The notes: a model not told the origin generated them from the sequence alone. A stretch of DNA of 64,000 bases from Selenomonas sp. AE3005 (GCF_000686945.1 NZ_JMME01000002.1:322382-386381); one strand, 5' to 3'; positions 26,968-36,228 are shown, counted from the first letter of the stretch. Made by a program: numbers and translations.

Positions 26968-28308
26968 ATGGAAATGTTAATCGGTCTTTTGGTACTATTG
27001 GCCTGCTTAATCGTCGGTGTTCGCCATGGCGGCATTGGCTTGGCAGTAATCAGTGGTATTGGTCTCATTATTTTTACCTTTGTTTTCGGTTACAAACCGG
27101 GCAATCCGCCTATTGATGTAATGCTGACAATCCTGGCAGTTGTTACCTGCGCAGGTTTCCTGCAGACGTCCGGCGGTCTTACGGTTATGCTGAAATATGC
27201 AGAAATCTTCCTGCGCAGCAACCCGAAGCAGGTTACGATTTTTGCTCCACTGACCACTTGGTTCCTGACGGTGCTTTGTGGTACTGGTCACGTTGTTTAC
27301 ACGATGTTCCCGATTATTTATGATATCGCTATCAAGCAGAATATCCGTCCGGAACGTCCGATGGCTGTAGCTTCCGTGGCATCGCAGATGGCAATTTGTG
27401 CTTCCCCTGTATCGGTTGCTGTAGTATCCATCGTTGGTTTCTTTGCTGCTCATAACTTTAACTACACGGTTCTGCAGATTCTGGCAGTATCCATTCCGGC
27501 AACGGGCTTTGGCGTACTTTGCGCAGCTCTCTGGTCTTACCGCCGTGGTAAGGAACTGGCTGATGATGAACGTTTCCAGGAATTCATCAAGGACCCGGAA
27601 AACCGCAACTATGTTTATGGTGATACGGAATCCCTGATGGACAAGGAACTGCCGGCTACTTATTACCGCGCTATGTACATCTTCTTTGCTGGTATTTTCG
27701 TCATTGCCTGCCTGGGCAATTTCCCGGATTTGCTGCCGCATTTCCCGAATGCCAAGGGCGCTATGAAGCCGATTTCGATGACGATTGTTATCCAGATGGT
27801 AATGCTCTTTGTAGCAGCTATGATTTTGATTTCCTGCAAAATCAAGGCAAAAGACGTGGGTAACAGCCAGGTATTCCGTTCTGGTATCGTTGCTCTCGTA
27901 TCCGTTTACGGTGTTGCTTGGATGGCCAGCACGTACTTCGGTGCCCATATGACCTTCCTCAAGCAGAGCCTTGGTGCCGCTGTAACGACTTATCCCTGGG
28001 CATACGCTATCATCGCGTTCCTCACTTCCAAACTGGTTAACTCTCAGGCAGCAGCCATCGCTATCGTTGTACCGCTGGCACTGTCTGTAGGCATGGATCC
28101 GGTGATGATCATGTCCTTCATCTCCGCCTGCTATGGTTACTTCTTCCTGCCGACTTATCCCTCCGACCTGGCCTGCATTGGTTTCGACCGTTCTGGTACC
28201 ACGCGTATCGGTAAGTACATTCTTAACCACAGCTTTATGATTCCTGGTCTTATCGGTGTAGCAACTGGTTGCTGCATGGGTTTCGTGATGGCACATATCG
28301 TTATGTAA
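26968..28308 (+). CDS. Anaerobic C4-dicarboxylate transporter (DcuA/DcuB family)
   Basis: A 446-residue inner-membrane carrier with about ten or eleven hydrophobic segments. It starts with the family-typical MEMLIGLLVLLACLIVGVRHGGIGLAVISG and contains GTGHVVYTMFPIIYDIAI and ASQMAICASPVSVA. Dcu carriers exchange fumarate, malate or aspartate for succinate in fumarate respiration, consistent with a strict anaerobe making succinate or propionate. DcuA and DcuB cannot be separated with confidence by eye. It ends in a strong bidirectional terminator shared with the convergent LysR gene. Confidence 0.93.
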   Translation: MEMLIGLLVLLACLIVGVRHGGIGLAVISGIGLIIFTFVFGYKPGNPPIDVMLTILAVVTCAGFLQTSGGLTVMLKYAEIFLRSNPKQVTIFAPLTTWFLTVLCGTGHVVYTMFPIIYDIAIKQNIRPERPMAVASVASQMAICASPVSVAVVSIVGFFAAHNFNYTVLQILAVSIPATGFGVLCAALWSYRRGKELADDERFQEFIKDPENRNYVYGDTESLMDKELPATYYRAMYIFFAGIFVIACLGNFPDLLPHFPNAKGAMKPISMTIVIQMVMLFVAAMILISCKIKAKDVGNSQVFRSGIVALVSVYGVAWMASTYFGAHMTFLKQSLGAAVTTYPWAYAIIAFLTSKLVNSQAAAIAIVVPLALSVGMDPVMIMSFISACYGYFFLPTYPSDLACIGFDRSGTTRIGKYILNHSFMIPGLIGVATGCCMGFVMAHIVM

Positions 28309-28318
28309 TAACGGTTAG

Positions 28319-28365
28319 TAAGACAATAAAAAAGACGGCGTGCAGCCGTCTTTTTTATTGTCTTA
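28319..28365. terminator. Bidirectional terminator between the Dcu and LysR genes
   Basis: Perfect 21-bp stem (28319-28339 with 28345-28365), loop GTGCA, GC-rich tip GACGGC/GCCGTC flanked by A6 and T6. It serves both convergent genes and overlaps the LysR stop codon at 28363. Confidence 0.95.
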
Positions 28366-29253
28366 CTGTTTGTTTTTCCGTTCTTTGAGCAAATCCTTGC
28401 AGAAGTCGATGAAGGACTGAGCCGCCTTGGAGATATAGCGGTCTTTTTTCCAGGCCAGGCCCACGTCGACAACCAACGGGTCAGCAAGGGGGATAGCCTT
28501 GACACCAGGCGTGTCTTCCACTACCATATTGAGAAGGAAGGCAATGCCGACACCGCTGGCAACTAATCCCTTAAGGGTTACAACCTGATTGGATTCCAGC
28601 ACGATATTGGGTGTGATATTTTCCTCTTTCATCTGCGAGAGGATCGTCTGACGCAGGAAGGAACCCTCTTTAAGCATGATGATGTTTTCCTCGGCAATAT
28701 CATGGAGGGAAATGCTGCTCTTGCTGGCCAGCGGGCTGTCCTCGGGGACACAGCAGACAATCTGGTCTTTCGTCATGGGCAGGAGCTGCAGATGGCTGCT
28801 GGCGCCGGAGATGATGATGATGCCGAAATCGAGTTCATCCCGTTCCAGCTGTTCGCGGATAGACATGGAACCTTCTTCATGCATGAAGATTTCCAGATGG
28901 GAGTAGCGGCGTTGGAAACTGGAGAAGATTTTGGGGAAGAGATAGGCACCCATCATGGGCGGAATGCCGATTTTAATGGTGCCTTTTTGCAGTTGCTTGT
29001 AATCGTTGACCTCAAGGACGGCGTCTTGAATGTTGCGCAGAGCCAGTTCCACGCGGTTGAGAAAGACTGCTCCTTCTGGGGTAAGAGACAGCTGCTTTTG
29101 GCTGCGGTCAAAAAGCTGGATACCAAGTTCGGCCTCGAGCTTTTTAATCGCTACGGTGATGTTCGGTTGGGAAACACGGAGTCTCTCAGCCGCTCTGGTG
29201 ATATTTCGCAGACGACTGGCCATCTGGAAATATTCAAGTTGTCGTAATTCCAT
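28363..29253 (-). CDS. LysR-family transcriptional regulator
   Basis: A 296-residue LysR-type regulator: an N-terminal winged helix-turn-helix (MELRQLEYFQMASRLRNITRAAERLRVSQPNI) followed by a periplasmic-binding-like effector domain (LPMTKDQIVCCVPEDSPLA; VASGVGIAFLLNMV). It belongs to the CysL/CynR-like majority; the effector cannot be predicted. I start at ATG 29253, where conserved residues begin; an in-frame ATG at 29292 would add 13 atypical residues. A perfect palindrome (29294-29330) lies 40 bases upstream and overlaps a TATAAT, suggesting autoregulation. Its likely target is the convergent Dcu gene or a distant operon. Confidence 0.93.
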   Translation of the reverse strand: MELRQLEYFQMASRLRNITRAAERLRVSQPNITVAIKKLEAELGIQLFDRSQKQLSLTPEGAVFLNRVELALRNIQDAVLEVNDYKQLQKGTIKIGIPPMMGAYLFPKIFSSFQRRYSHLEIFMHEEGSMSIREQLERDELDFGIIIISGASSHLQLLPMTKDQIVCCVPEDSPLASKSSISLHDIAEENIIMLKEGSFLRQTILSQMKEENITPNIVLESNQVVTLKGLVASGVGIAFLLNMVVEDTPGVKAIPLADPLVVDVGLAWKKDRYISKAAQSFIDFCKDLLKERKNKQ

Positions 29254-29293
29254 CGTATCGCTTCTTTCTCTATAAACTTGTTTTATCCTCATC

Positions 29294-29330
29294 TATTATA
29301 TCATACTTTTAATGAATGTATGATATAATA
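29294..29330. promoter_or_regulatory. 13-bp inverted repeat upstream of the LysR gene
   Basis: TATTATATCATAC (29294-29306) / GTATGATATAATA (29318-29330), 11-base centre. ATAC-N11-GTAT is compatible with a LysR-type box. A minus-strand TATAAT (29300-29295) lies in one arm, so a bound dimer could block or activate the regulator's own promoter. Confidence 0.6.
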
Positions 29331-29487
29331 ACAAAAATTTATTATAAAAAGTTAAAATTTTTTTCCGGCGCTATAGTAGGATTTTTTGTATCGGCATGGA
29401 ATTATATAAACTAAGGTTAGGTGCAATTAAAAATTGAAATCTTTAGATGCTCTTTGATGGCAACGGAAGGTTAGGAGGGCTTTTATT

Positions 29488-30261
29488 TTGGAAACGTCAA
29501 CAATTATTGGTGCAGTAGGTGGTCTTATCTCGGTATTCGTAGGTATGATCATCAAGGGTGCGCCTATCAGTTCGCTGAATAACCCGGCAGCATTCCTGAT
29601 TATTATCTGCGGTACATTCTCCTGTTTGTTTACTGCATTCAATATGAATCAGTTGAAAAATTTGCCTAAGCTGATTAAGATGGCTTTTTTCAAACCGGCG
29701 CTGCATGAGAAGTCAGAGCTGCTGAATATGTTCATCGAGCTTTCGCAGATTGCACGCCGTGAAGGTATTCTGGCGCTGGAAAGTAAGGTACAGGATATTG
29801 AGGACCCGTTCTTCCGCACTGGTCTGGGCATGGTCATCGATGGTATGGACCCTGAATTCGTGGGTGACGTACTGGACGCAGAACTGGCGATTATGCAGGA
29901 ACGTCATGCTGAAGGCCGTGCAATGCTGGAGCAGGCAGGTCTGTATGCTCCTACCCTCGGTGTGTTGGGCGCCGTTATCGGTCTTATCGCCGCCCTGGGT
30001 AACTTGAACGACGTTAACAAACTGGGTCACGCTATTGCAGCAGCATTCGTTGCTACGATTCTGGGTATTTTTACCGCATACGTTGTGTATCTGCCCCTGG
30101 CTAACAAACTGAAACTTTTGTCCAAGGCCGAAGTCAGTGAGAAACGTATGATTATTGAAGGTATTTTGTCTTTGCAGGCTGGCGATTCGCCAACGGCAAT
30201 TGAAGCTAAGCTGATGGTATTCATTCCTCAGTCCGCACGTGAAGGCTTGAAGAAGGAGTGA
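29488..30261 (+). CDS. motA: Flagellar motor stator protein MotA
   Basis: A 257-residue inner-membrane protein with four hydrophobic segments, two near the N-terminus (TIIGAVGGLISVFVGMIIKG; PAAFLIIICGTFSCLFTAF) and two after the long cytoplasmic loop (TLGVLGAVIGLIAALGNL; AFVATILGIFTAYVVYLPLANKL). This is the MotA/TolQ/ExbB fold; the loop carries the charged residues that contact FliG. TTG 29488 has TTAGGAGGG upstream. motB follows after 4 bases. No other flagellar genes are in the window. Confidence 0.94.
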   Translation: METSTIIGAVGGLISVFVGMIIKGAPISSLNNPAAFLIIICGTFSCLFTAFNMNQLKNLPKLIKMAFFKPALHEKSELLNMFIELSQIARREGILALESKVQDIEDPFFRTGLGMVIDGMDPEFVGDVLDAELAIMQERHAEGRAMLEQAGLYAPTLGVLGAVIGLIAALGNLNDVNKLGHAIAAAFVATILGIFTAYVVYLPLANKLKLLSKAEVSEKRMIIEGILSLQAGDSPTAIEAKLMVFIPQSAREGLKKE

Positions 30262-30265
30262 TTTA

Positions 30266-31135
30266 ATGGCTAGAAAGAAACATGCCGCTCCCCACGAGGA
30301 GCATGAAGGCGAGCCTTGGCTTTTGCCTTATTCTGACCTGATGACACTTCTGTTGGCATTGTTCATTGCATTGTTCGCTATTTCGCAGACAGACCAGAAA
30401 AAGATGGCTGACCTGGCGCAGGCTTTTTCTGCAGCCTTTAATATGGGCGGTCCTTCCTTCTTTGATAAGGCTGGTCCGAATGTGGGACGGCGTTCGGAAC
30501 TGATTTCTGACGAGGACCAGGGTAATCATGCCTATCTGGCGGAAAATCAGCAGCTTGAGGAACTGCAAAAGAAAATGCAGGAATATATCGAGCAGAATAA
30601 TCTCGACGAGCAGCTGAGCACGCAGCTGGCCGAAGAGGGGCTGATGATTCGCATTAAAGAACGGGCTTTATTCCCTTCGGGGTCAGCACAGCTGGTGGGA
30701 CAGGCTAAATCCATTGTTCCGGTGGTGTCAGGGCTGTTGGCGTCTGTTCCGGAACGCGTGGTCATTTCCGGTCATACGGATAATGTGCCGATTAGTACGC
30801 CGCAGTATCCTTCCAACTGGGAACTTAGTTCTTCCCGTGCCCTGAATCTGATGAAGGCGCTCCTGGCTGCCAATAACGGGCTTAATCCGGCCAGATTTAG
30901 TGCTATCGGTTACAGTGAGTATCGTCCGATTGCTGACAATAAAACCGAGGCAGGCAAGGCGCAGAACCGCCGGGTAGAAATTTTTATTGCCCGCAATTAC
31001 CGGTTCAATCCTGAAGAAGGAAAGGCCAGCAAGCAGGAGGGGTCCACTGACACTACGCCGGCAGGCAGTATGACCAATAATACGCCGTCAACCAGCGGCA
31101 GTGCAGGCAGCGGCATTCAGACAACGTCCTATTAA
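30266..31135 (+). CDS. motB: Flagellar motor stator protein MotB
   Basis: A 289-residue stator subunit: one transmembrane helix (PYSDLMTLLLALFIALFAIS) with the proton- or sodium-carrying Asp24, a plug/linker, and a C-terminal OmpA-like peptidoglycan-binding domain (VVISGHTDNVPIS, NWELSSSRALNLMKALL, NRRVEIFI). The tail after residue 250 is Ser/Thr/Gly-rich and probably disordered. It pairs with MotA immediately upstream. Confidence 0.94.
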   Translation: MARKKHAAPHEEHEGEPWLLPYSDLMTLLLALFIALFAISQTDQKKMADLAQAFSAAFNMGGPSFFDKAGPNVGRRSELISDEDQGNHAYLAENQQLEELQKKMQEYIEQNNLDEQLSTQLAEEGLMIRIKERALFPSGSAQLVGQAKSIVPVVSGLLASVPERVVISGHTDNVPISTPQYPSNWELSSSRALNLMKALLAANNGLNPARFSAIGYSEYRPIADNKTEAGKAQNRRVEIFIARNYRFNPEEGKASKQEGSTDTTPAGSMTNNTPSTSGSAGSGIQTTSY

Positions 31136-31148
31136 ATCAATAAGATGG

Positions 31149-31176
31149 GCCGGCTTAAACTAGCCGGCTTATTCTA
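31149..31176 (+). terminator. Terminator after motB
   Basis: 7-bp stem GCCGGCT (31149-31155) / AGCCGGC (31162-31168), then TTATTCTAT; moderate strength. Confidence 0.6.
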
Positions 31177-31201
31177 TGTCTATAGATACAGGAGGTAAGT
31201 T

Positions 31202-31579
31202 TTGCTAGTAGGAATAGGGACAGATATTGTAGAAGTGGCGCGTATGGCCAAGGCTGTTGACAGTCAGCACTTTCAGCAGAGGGTGTTTAGCGCCCGGGAA
31301 GTAGAGTATTGTAAGAGCCGGGGCAAACAGGCTGCGCAGAGCTTTGCCGCCCGTTTTGCGGCCAAGGAAGCTGTGCTGAAGGCTTTTGGAACAGGGCTGC
31401 GCGGTGGTTCGCTGTTGGAGATAGAAGTCGTTAATGATGAACTGGGGTGTCCGCAGGTCAATTTGCAGGGCTTTTGGGCAGCAATGGCCAAAGAAAAAAA
31501 TGTGAGCAAGGTCTGGCTGTCTTTGACTCACACCAAAGAATATGCGGCAGCACAATGTGTAATGGAGGCAGAGAAATGA
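31202..31579 (+). CDS. acpS: Holo-[acyl-carrier-protein] synthase
   Basis: A 125-residue enzyme that transfers 4'-phosphopantetheine from CoA to acyl carrier protein. The N-terminal GIGTDIVEVARM and the FAAKEAVLKAFGTG segment hold the magnesium ligands. TTG 31202 follows AGGAGGTAAG (31190-31199) closely. The last 4 bases overlap the start of nnrDE, a common Firmicutes pairing. Confidence 0.95.
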   Translation: MLVGIGTDIVEVARMAKAVDSQHFQQRVFSAREVEYCKSRGKQAAQSFAARFAAKEAVLKAFGTGLRGGSLLEIEVVNDELGCPQVNLQGFWAAMAKEKNVSKVWLSLTHTKEYAAAQCVMEAEK

Positions 31580-33147
31580 AAATAGCTTTAAGTGAGGAAA
31601 TGCGTAATATCGACAAAGCTGCAGCAGAAGTATACGGTCTGCCGGAGTTGCTGCTGATGGAAAGTGCAGGCCACCGTACGGCACAGGCAATGGCCTCTCT
31701 GCTGCAGGGCGTGCGTGACAAGTCTATCTGCGTGCTGGCTGGCAGCGGCAATAATGGCGGCGACGCTCTGGCGGCCTCCCGGTACCTGCAGAATATGGGC
31801 GCGAAGGTAAAAGTCTTTCTTACCTGTGAAGAGGCGCATTTAAAACCGGCCGCTGCCCGCATGGAAAAAACAGCGGCTCAGATGGGAATCGAGATTCACA
31901 AGCTGGAGGAGGACAGGGACTGGAACCGGCTGCACCTGGCGCTGAAATTCACTGATGCTGTGCTGGACGGATTGCTTGGAACCGGGTTCAAGGGTGAGTT
32001 AAAAAAGAAGATTCTGCGTATTATTGAAGAAGTTAATGAGTCGCAGAAAAAAGTACTGTCCATTGATATTCCCAGCGGCGTGGAGGCTGATACGGGCAGA
32101 ATTTCCACTGTGGCTGTAGCAGCTGATATGACGTTGACCCTGGGCCTGCCCAAGGTGGGGCATTTGCTGAGCCCTGGCACGGAAATGACCGGGGAGCTGA
32201 TTGTGGACGATATTGGTATACCGCAGACGTTGCTGCAAAGTGACAGCATTCAGCAGGAATTGCTGGACGACAGTCTGGCCACAACACTTTTGCCCTTACG
32301 CGGCCATGCCGTGCATAAAGGTGATTGTGGTAAAATCCTGGTGATTGCCGGCAGTCTGGGGATGACGGGGGCGGCGGCGCTGTCAGCTACGGCGGCGCTC
32401 CGGGCCGGAGCCGGGGTTGTGACTCTGGCAGTGCCGGCAAGTCTGCAGCCGGTGCTGGCGTCACAGCTGCTTGAAGTTATGGTGCAGCCTGTGCCGGAAA
32501 AAGAAAAATCAGAGGGTGTTATGGGCGGTGAGGCGGCCTTAAAGACGCTCTTAGCACTGGCAGAAAAACATGATGCGGTGCTTATTGGACCGGGACTTGG
32601 ACGAGCCATGGAAACGCAGGAACTCGTGCGTATGTTTGTCAGCCGGGTTAATAAGCCCTTGATTATGGACGCCGATGCAATCTATGCATACCGCAGTCAG
32701 GTGGACGACTTAAGCAAATTGCCCCAGGTGCCGGTGCTGACACCCCACTTAGGGGAAATGGCCGGGCTTTTGGGTGTATCTGTGGATGATTTACGTACTT
32801 CCCTGCTGCCAATTGTCAGGGAGGCTGCTGCGGAGTATCAATGTGTGCTGGTGGTGAAAAGCGAGTGTACGATGGTGGTTTATCCTGATGGCATGGCGTT
32901 TTTCACGACGAAAGGCAATTCCGGTATGGCCACCGCTGGCAGCGGCGATGTATTGGCAGGAACAATTGCCGGCCTGACCATGCAGACGGAAAGCGGCCTG
33001 GCACCTTTAGCCGGGGTATATCTCCACGGTCTGGCCGGTGACCTGGCGTATGAGGAGAAAGGTGAGGCCCTGCTGGCCAGTGATATTCGTGAAAAACTTG
33101 CCGGAGCCAGAATGGAACTGCGCAAACTGCAGAGTCAATTAAAGTAA
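31576..33147 (+). CDS. nnr: Bifunctional NAD(P)H-hydrate epimerase / ADP-dependent dehydratase
   Basis: A 523-residue repair enzyme for damaged NAD(P)H. Residues 1-215 are the YjeF N-terminal epimerase (GSGNNGGDALAASRYL, DIPSGVEADTGR). Residues about 235-520 are a ribokinase-fold dehydratase (GSLGMTGAAALSATAALRAGAGVVTLA; SGMATAGSGDVLAGTIAGL) that uses ADP to remove water from NADHX. I start at ATG 31576, overlapping the acpS stop; upstream in-frame codons lie within acpS. Confidence 0.95.
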   Translation: MKIALSEEMRNIDKAAAEVYGLPELLLMESAGHRTAQAMASLLQGVRDKSICVLAGSGNNGGDALAASRYLQNMGAKVKVFLTCEEAHLKPAAARMEKTAAQMGIEIHKLEEDRDWNRLHLALKFTDAVLDGLLGTGFKGELKKKILRIIEEVNESQKKVLSIDIPSGVEADTGRISTVAVAADMTLTLGLPKVGHLLSPGTEMTGELIVDDIGIPQTLLQSDSIQQELLDDSLATTLLPLRGHAVHKGDCGKILVIAGSLGMTGAAALSATAALRAGAGVVTLAVPASLQPVLASQLLEVMVQPVPEKEKSEGVMGGEAALKTLLALAEKHDAVLIGPGLGRAMETQELVRMFVSRVNKPLIMDADAIYAYRSQVDDLSKLPQVPVLTPHLGEMAGLLGVSVDDLRTSLLPIVREAAAEYQCVLVVKSECTMVVYPDGMAFFTTKGNSGMATAGSGDVLAGTIAGLTMQTESGLAPLAGVYLHGLAGDLAYEEKGEALLASDIREKLAGARMELRKLQSQLK

Positions 33148-33157
33148 CAATCATTCC

Positions 33158-33186
33158 TTGACATTTGTACACTGTAGGAATAAAAT
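33158..33186 (+). promoter_or_regulatory. Strong sigma-A promoter of ilvE
   Basis: TTGACA (33158-33163), 17-base spacer, TAAAAT (33181-33186). The leader is only about 28 bases, with no attenuator. Confidence 0.82.
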
Positions 33187-33220
33187 AAAGTTACTTTGAT
33201 GATAGAAAAGGGGTTTTAGT

Positions 33221-34243
33221 ATGGCAAGTGTAAATGTTGACTGGTCAAATTTAGGGTTTAGCTATCGTCCGATTTCTAAGCGCTATGTGGCTAATTTTAA
33301 AAATGGCAAGTGGGAGCAGGGTGGCCTGACTGAGGATGCTAATATTGTCCTCAATGAATGTGCCGGTATCCTGCAATACTGCCAGGAAGTGTTTGAAGGA
33401 CTCAAGGCTTATAGGACAAAAGACGGCCGTGTAGTGACCTTCAGACCGGACCTCAATGCCAAGCGTATGATGGATTCTGCTAAGCGTCTGGTTATGCCGC
33501 CGGTTCCTGAGGAGATGTTCCTGGAGGCTGTTGACCAGGTCGTTGCTGCCAATAAAGACTGGATTCCCCCCTTTGAATCTGGCGGTGCCCTGTATCTGCG
33601 TCCGTATCTTTTTGCTACGGGCCCTGTTATCGGTGTAAAGCCCTCTGATGAATATCAGTTCCGTCTGTTTGGTACGCCGGTAGGCTCTTACTTCAAAGAT
33701 GGCATTAAGCCCATCACAATTTGTGTCAGTGACTTTGACCGTGCTGCTCCACACGGTACCGGTGATATCAAGGCCGGCCTGAACTATGCAATGAGTCTGC
33801 ACCCGTACATTCTCGCGCATGAAAAGGGCTTTGATGAAAATATGTATTTGGATGCAGCTACCCGTACTTATGTTGAGGAAACCGGCGGCGCTAACTTCCT
33901 CTTTGTGACGAAGGACAATGTCATTGTTACGCCGAAATCCGATTCGATTCTGCCGTCCATTACGCGCCGTTCGCTCGTAGCGTTGGCGGAAAAACTGGGC
34001 TACAAAGTTGAGCATCGTCCGGTTAAGTTTACGGAACTCGAAGACTTTGCCGAGGCTGGTCTTTGCGGTACGGCTGCCGTTATCTGTCCTGTAGGCCGGG
34101 TTGTGGACAAGGATAAGACGATTTCCTTCCCGAGCGGCATGGAAGAAATGGGCCCGGTTCTGACCAAACTCTACAACACGCTGCGTGGTGTACAGCTCGG
34201 TACGGTAGAGGCGCCGGCAGGCTGGATTCGCGAAATCAAATAA
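33221..34243 (+). CDS. ilvE: Branched-chain amino acid aminotransferase
   Basis: A 340-residue class IV (BCAT IIa-like) PLP enzyme that interconverts Leu, Ile and Val with their 2-oxo acids. The PLP Lys is in IKAGLNYAMSLHP (about Lys184), and the phosphate/PLP-binding ETGGANFLFV follows. The N-terminal FSYRPISKRYVANFKNGKW is typical of the longer BCAT branch. It is monocistronic with its own promoter and terminator; the leader is too short for a T-box or attenuator. Codon 6-9 region carries a TGACTGGTCA palindrome (33238-33247). Confidence 0.95.
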   Translation: MASVNVDWSNLGFSYRPISKRYVANFKNGKWEQGGLTEDANIVLNECAGILQYCQEVFEGLKAYRTKDGRVVTFRPDLNAKRMMDSAKRLVMPPVPEEMFLEAVDQVVAANKDWIPPFESGGALYLRPYLFATGPVIGVKPSDEYQFRLFGTPVGSYFKDGIKPITICVSDFDRAAPHGTGDIKAGLNYAMSLHPYILAHEKGFDENMYLDAATRTYVEETGGANFLFVTKDNVIVTPKSDSILPSITRRSLVALAEKLGYKVEHRPVKFTELEDFAEAGLCGTAAVICPVGRVVDKDKTISFPSGMEEMGPVLTKLYNTLRGVQLGTVEAPAGWIREIK

Positions 34244-34258
34244 ATACAGTTAACATTA

Positions 34259-34292
34259 GGATTTGTCCTTTTAGGAGGACAAATCCTTTTTT
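34259..34292 (+). terminator. Terminator of ilvE
   Basis: 10-bp stem GGATTTGTCC (34259-34268) / GGACAAATCC (34277-34286), then T6. Confidence 0.95.
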
Positions 34293-34356
34293 GTAAATGA
34301 TTTTCATAAAAATTTTAGAAAAAAGGATTAAAATTACTTATTGTGACAAGGAGTTC

Positions 34357-34385
34357 TTTACAAGGAACACGAATATTTTTATAAT
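34357..34385 (+). promoter_or_regulatory. Sigma-A promoter of cdaA-cdaR
   Basis: TTTACA (34357-34362), 17-base spacer, TATAAT (34380-34385). Confidence 0.78.
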
Positions 34386-34424
34386 GAAAATAGTGACTGC
34401 AGTTTATTTGAGGAGTTTTGTTTT

Positions 34425-35264
34425 ATGCCGATTGATATCACATTGCCAACACAATTCCATGGCATCCTGTCCACGATTGGATGGTTTGATGTTCTGGATA
34501 TCCTGATTGTGGCGGTAATTTTGTATAAAGTATATGAAATGTTGCAGGATACGCGGGCCATCACCCTGGTGAAGGGGATATTGGTGCTGCTGGGTGTGAC
34601 CATGGTGTGCAGCTGGTTTGACCTGCATGTTATATCCTGGCTGCTGCAAAAGGCTGTGACGCTGCTGTTTGTGGCTTTGCCGATTGTTTTTCAGCCGGAA
34701 CTCAGGCGTGCCCTGGAGCATTTGGGGCAGGGAACATTTTTTGCGTCGTCAAATCTGTTGAATGATGAAGAGGCCAGAAATGTGGCCAAGGAGATTACCA
34801 AGGCAGTAAAGCAGCTGGCAGCAACGAAAACAGGGGCGCTTTTGGTTATCGAACGTGATATGGGGCTCAATGATGTCTGCGACACAGGTATTCAGATAGA
34901 AGGACTTATTTCCGCAGAATTTCTGCTTAATGTATTTATTGTCAATACGCCGCTGCATGATGGGGCGTCCGTAATTCGCGGCAACCGTCTGATTGCCGCC
35001 GGCTGTCTGCTGCCGCTGACGGAAAATCGGCGCTTGTCCACGGAACTTGGTACCCGTCATCGGGCGGCAATTGGTCTGTCGGAACAGTGTGATGCCCTGA
35101 TTGTGGTAGTCAGTGAGGAAACCGGTACGATATCCATTGCGGAAAATGGCCATATCATGCGTCATCTCAGCCCTGAATATCTGCAGGAACTGCTGATGCC
35201 GGCTTTTGAGGCGCCCAAAACAAATATCAAGGATATGGTACGGAGCTGGAGGGGTAAGGTATGA
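34425..35264 (+). CDS. cdaA: Diadenylate cyclase CdaA
   Basis: A 279-residue membrane enzyme making c-di-AMP from two ATP. Three hydrophobic helices occupy about residues 20-90; the DAC domain follows with the catalytic DGA in LHDGASVIRGN (about 178) and GTRHRAA (about 210). c-di-AMP controls potassium and osmolyte balance and wall homeostasis in Firmicutes. The next gene, cdaR, overlaps by 4 bases and encodes its regulator. In many Firmicutes glmM follows cdaR; here a COG2509 flavoprotein follows and glmM is not in the window. Confidence 0.96.
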   Translation: MPIDITLPTQFHGILSTIGWFDVLDILIVAVILYKVYEMLQDTRAITLVKGILVLLGVTMVCSWFDLHVISWLLQKAVTLLFVALPIVFQPELRRALEHLGQGTFFASSNLLNDEEARNVAKEITKAVKQLAATKTGALLVIERDMGLNDVCDTGIQIEGLISAEFLLNVFIVNTPLHDGASVIRGNRLIAAGCLLPLTENRRLSTELGTRHRAAIGLSEQCDALIVVVSEETGTISIAENGHIMRHLSPEYLQELLMPAFEAPKTNIKDMVRSWRGKV

Positions 35265-36208
35265 TTGCTAGATTTCGCAACCTCGTGCAGCATAATTTAG
35301 CCGCCAAGATTGTGGCGGTTTTAGTAGCCGTAATTCTTTGGGGCTACGTGATGAATGACCAGAATCCTTCGATTGAAGGTTCCTTTAATGCTCAGGTAAA
35401 GCTGATAAATGTGCCGGATGGTTATAAGGTTATCCAGAGTACAGAGACCATCAAAATAACAGTAAAGGGGCCGCGTTCGCTGTTTGCTGCCAATGGGGAC
35501 AAAAACTTCCAGGCGCATGTGGATATGCAGGAGGCCAAAAGCGGTAAAGGCAGTTATAAGGTCAAGGTGGACATGCCGCAGGGCTTTGAACTCGTAGAAG
35601 TTCAGCCGGACACTGTGGACGTGGAGCTGGACCCCATTGTACGCCGTAAGGTCCGGGCTGATATTAGCGTGAATGGTTCGCCGGCGTCCGGCGTGACGGT
35701 GGCCAAGGTCAGCCAGGCCAGTGCGGAGGTCATGATTGAAGGACCGTCCAAAGCCGTAAGCGAAGTGGAACGGGTTATCGGCTATGTGGGGCTTACCAAC
35801 AAGAATGATGTTGACTTTGCCCTGCAGGTGCCGCTGACGGCTATCAACAACGATGGCCGTGAGGTTCAGGGAATCACGATACAGCCGGCGACGATGTATG
35901 TGGCGGTACAGATGGCCAGGGGTCTGACCAAGAAAATAGTATCTATTCGTCCTGTTACGGATAATGACCTGCCACAGAATTTAGAACTGGTAAGCATGAA
36001 ACCGAATCCGCTGCAGATTGAAATAGCTGGTGCGGAGAATATCATTTCCAATCTTACCACGGTAGCTACGGAAAAGATTTCCCTGGCTGATGTGGTGGGC
36101 AATACGGATAAGACCGTTAAACTAGCGCTGCCACCGGGAGTGACCGTTACCAATCACGATGTGCTGGTACGTATTGTGGTGAAGGAAAAACAAAACACTA
36201 AAAGTTAA
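35261..36208 (+). CDS. cdaR: CdaR, YbbR-domain regulator of CdaA
   Basis: A 315-residue protein with an N-terminal membrane anchor (LAAKIVAVLVAVILWGYVM, about 12-30) and about three YbbR beta-domains exposed outside the membrane. CdaR binds CdaA and tunes c-di-AMP synthesis. Its start overlaps the cdaA stop (ATGA type). Confidence 0.93.
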   Translation: MIARFRNLVQHNLAAKIVAVLVAVILWGYVMNDQNPSIEGSFNAQVKLINVPDGYKVIQSTETIKITVKGPRSLFAANGDKNFQAHVDMQEAKSGKGSYKVKVDMPQGFELVEVQPDTVDVELDPIVRRKVRADISVNGSPASGVTVAKVSQASAEVMIEGPSKAVSEVERVIGYVGLTNKNDVDFALQVPLTAINNDGREVQGITIQPATMYVAVQMARGLTKKIVSIRPVTDNDLPQNLELVSMKPNPLQIEIAGAENIISNLTTVATEKISLADVVGNTDKTVKLALPPGVTVTNHDVLVRIVVKEKQNTKS

Positions 36209-36228
36209 TAATGGAGTGAAGGTTACAA

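Noticed and set aside
27007..28296. 429-residue minus-strand frame opposite the Dcu gene
   Set aside because: Antisense frame with unnatural composition (many His, Asn, Cys), no ribosome site; shadow of the transporter.
29352..29376. Flagellar sigma-28 promoter before motA (TAAAATTT and GCTATAGT)
   Set aside because: Spacing is about 9 bases instead of 11 and the -10 match is poor.
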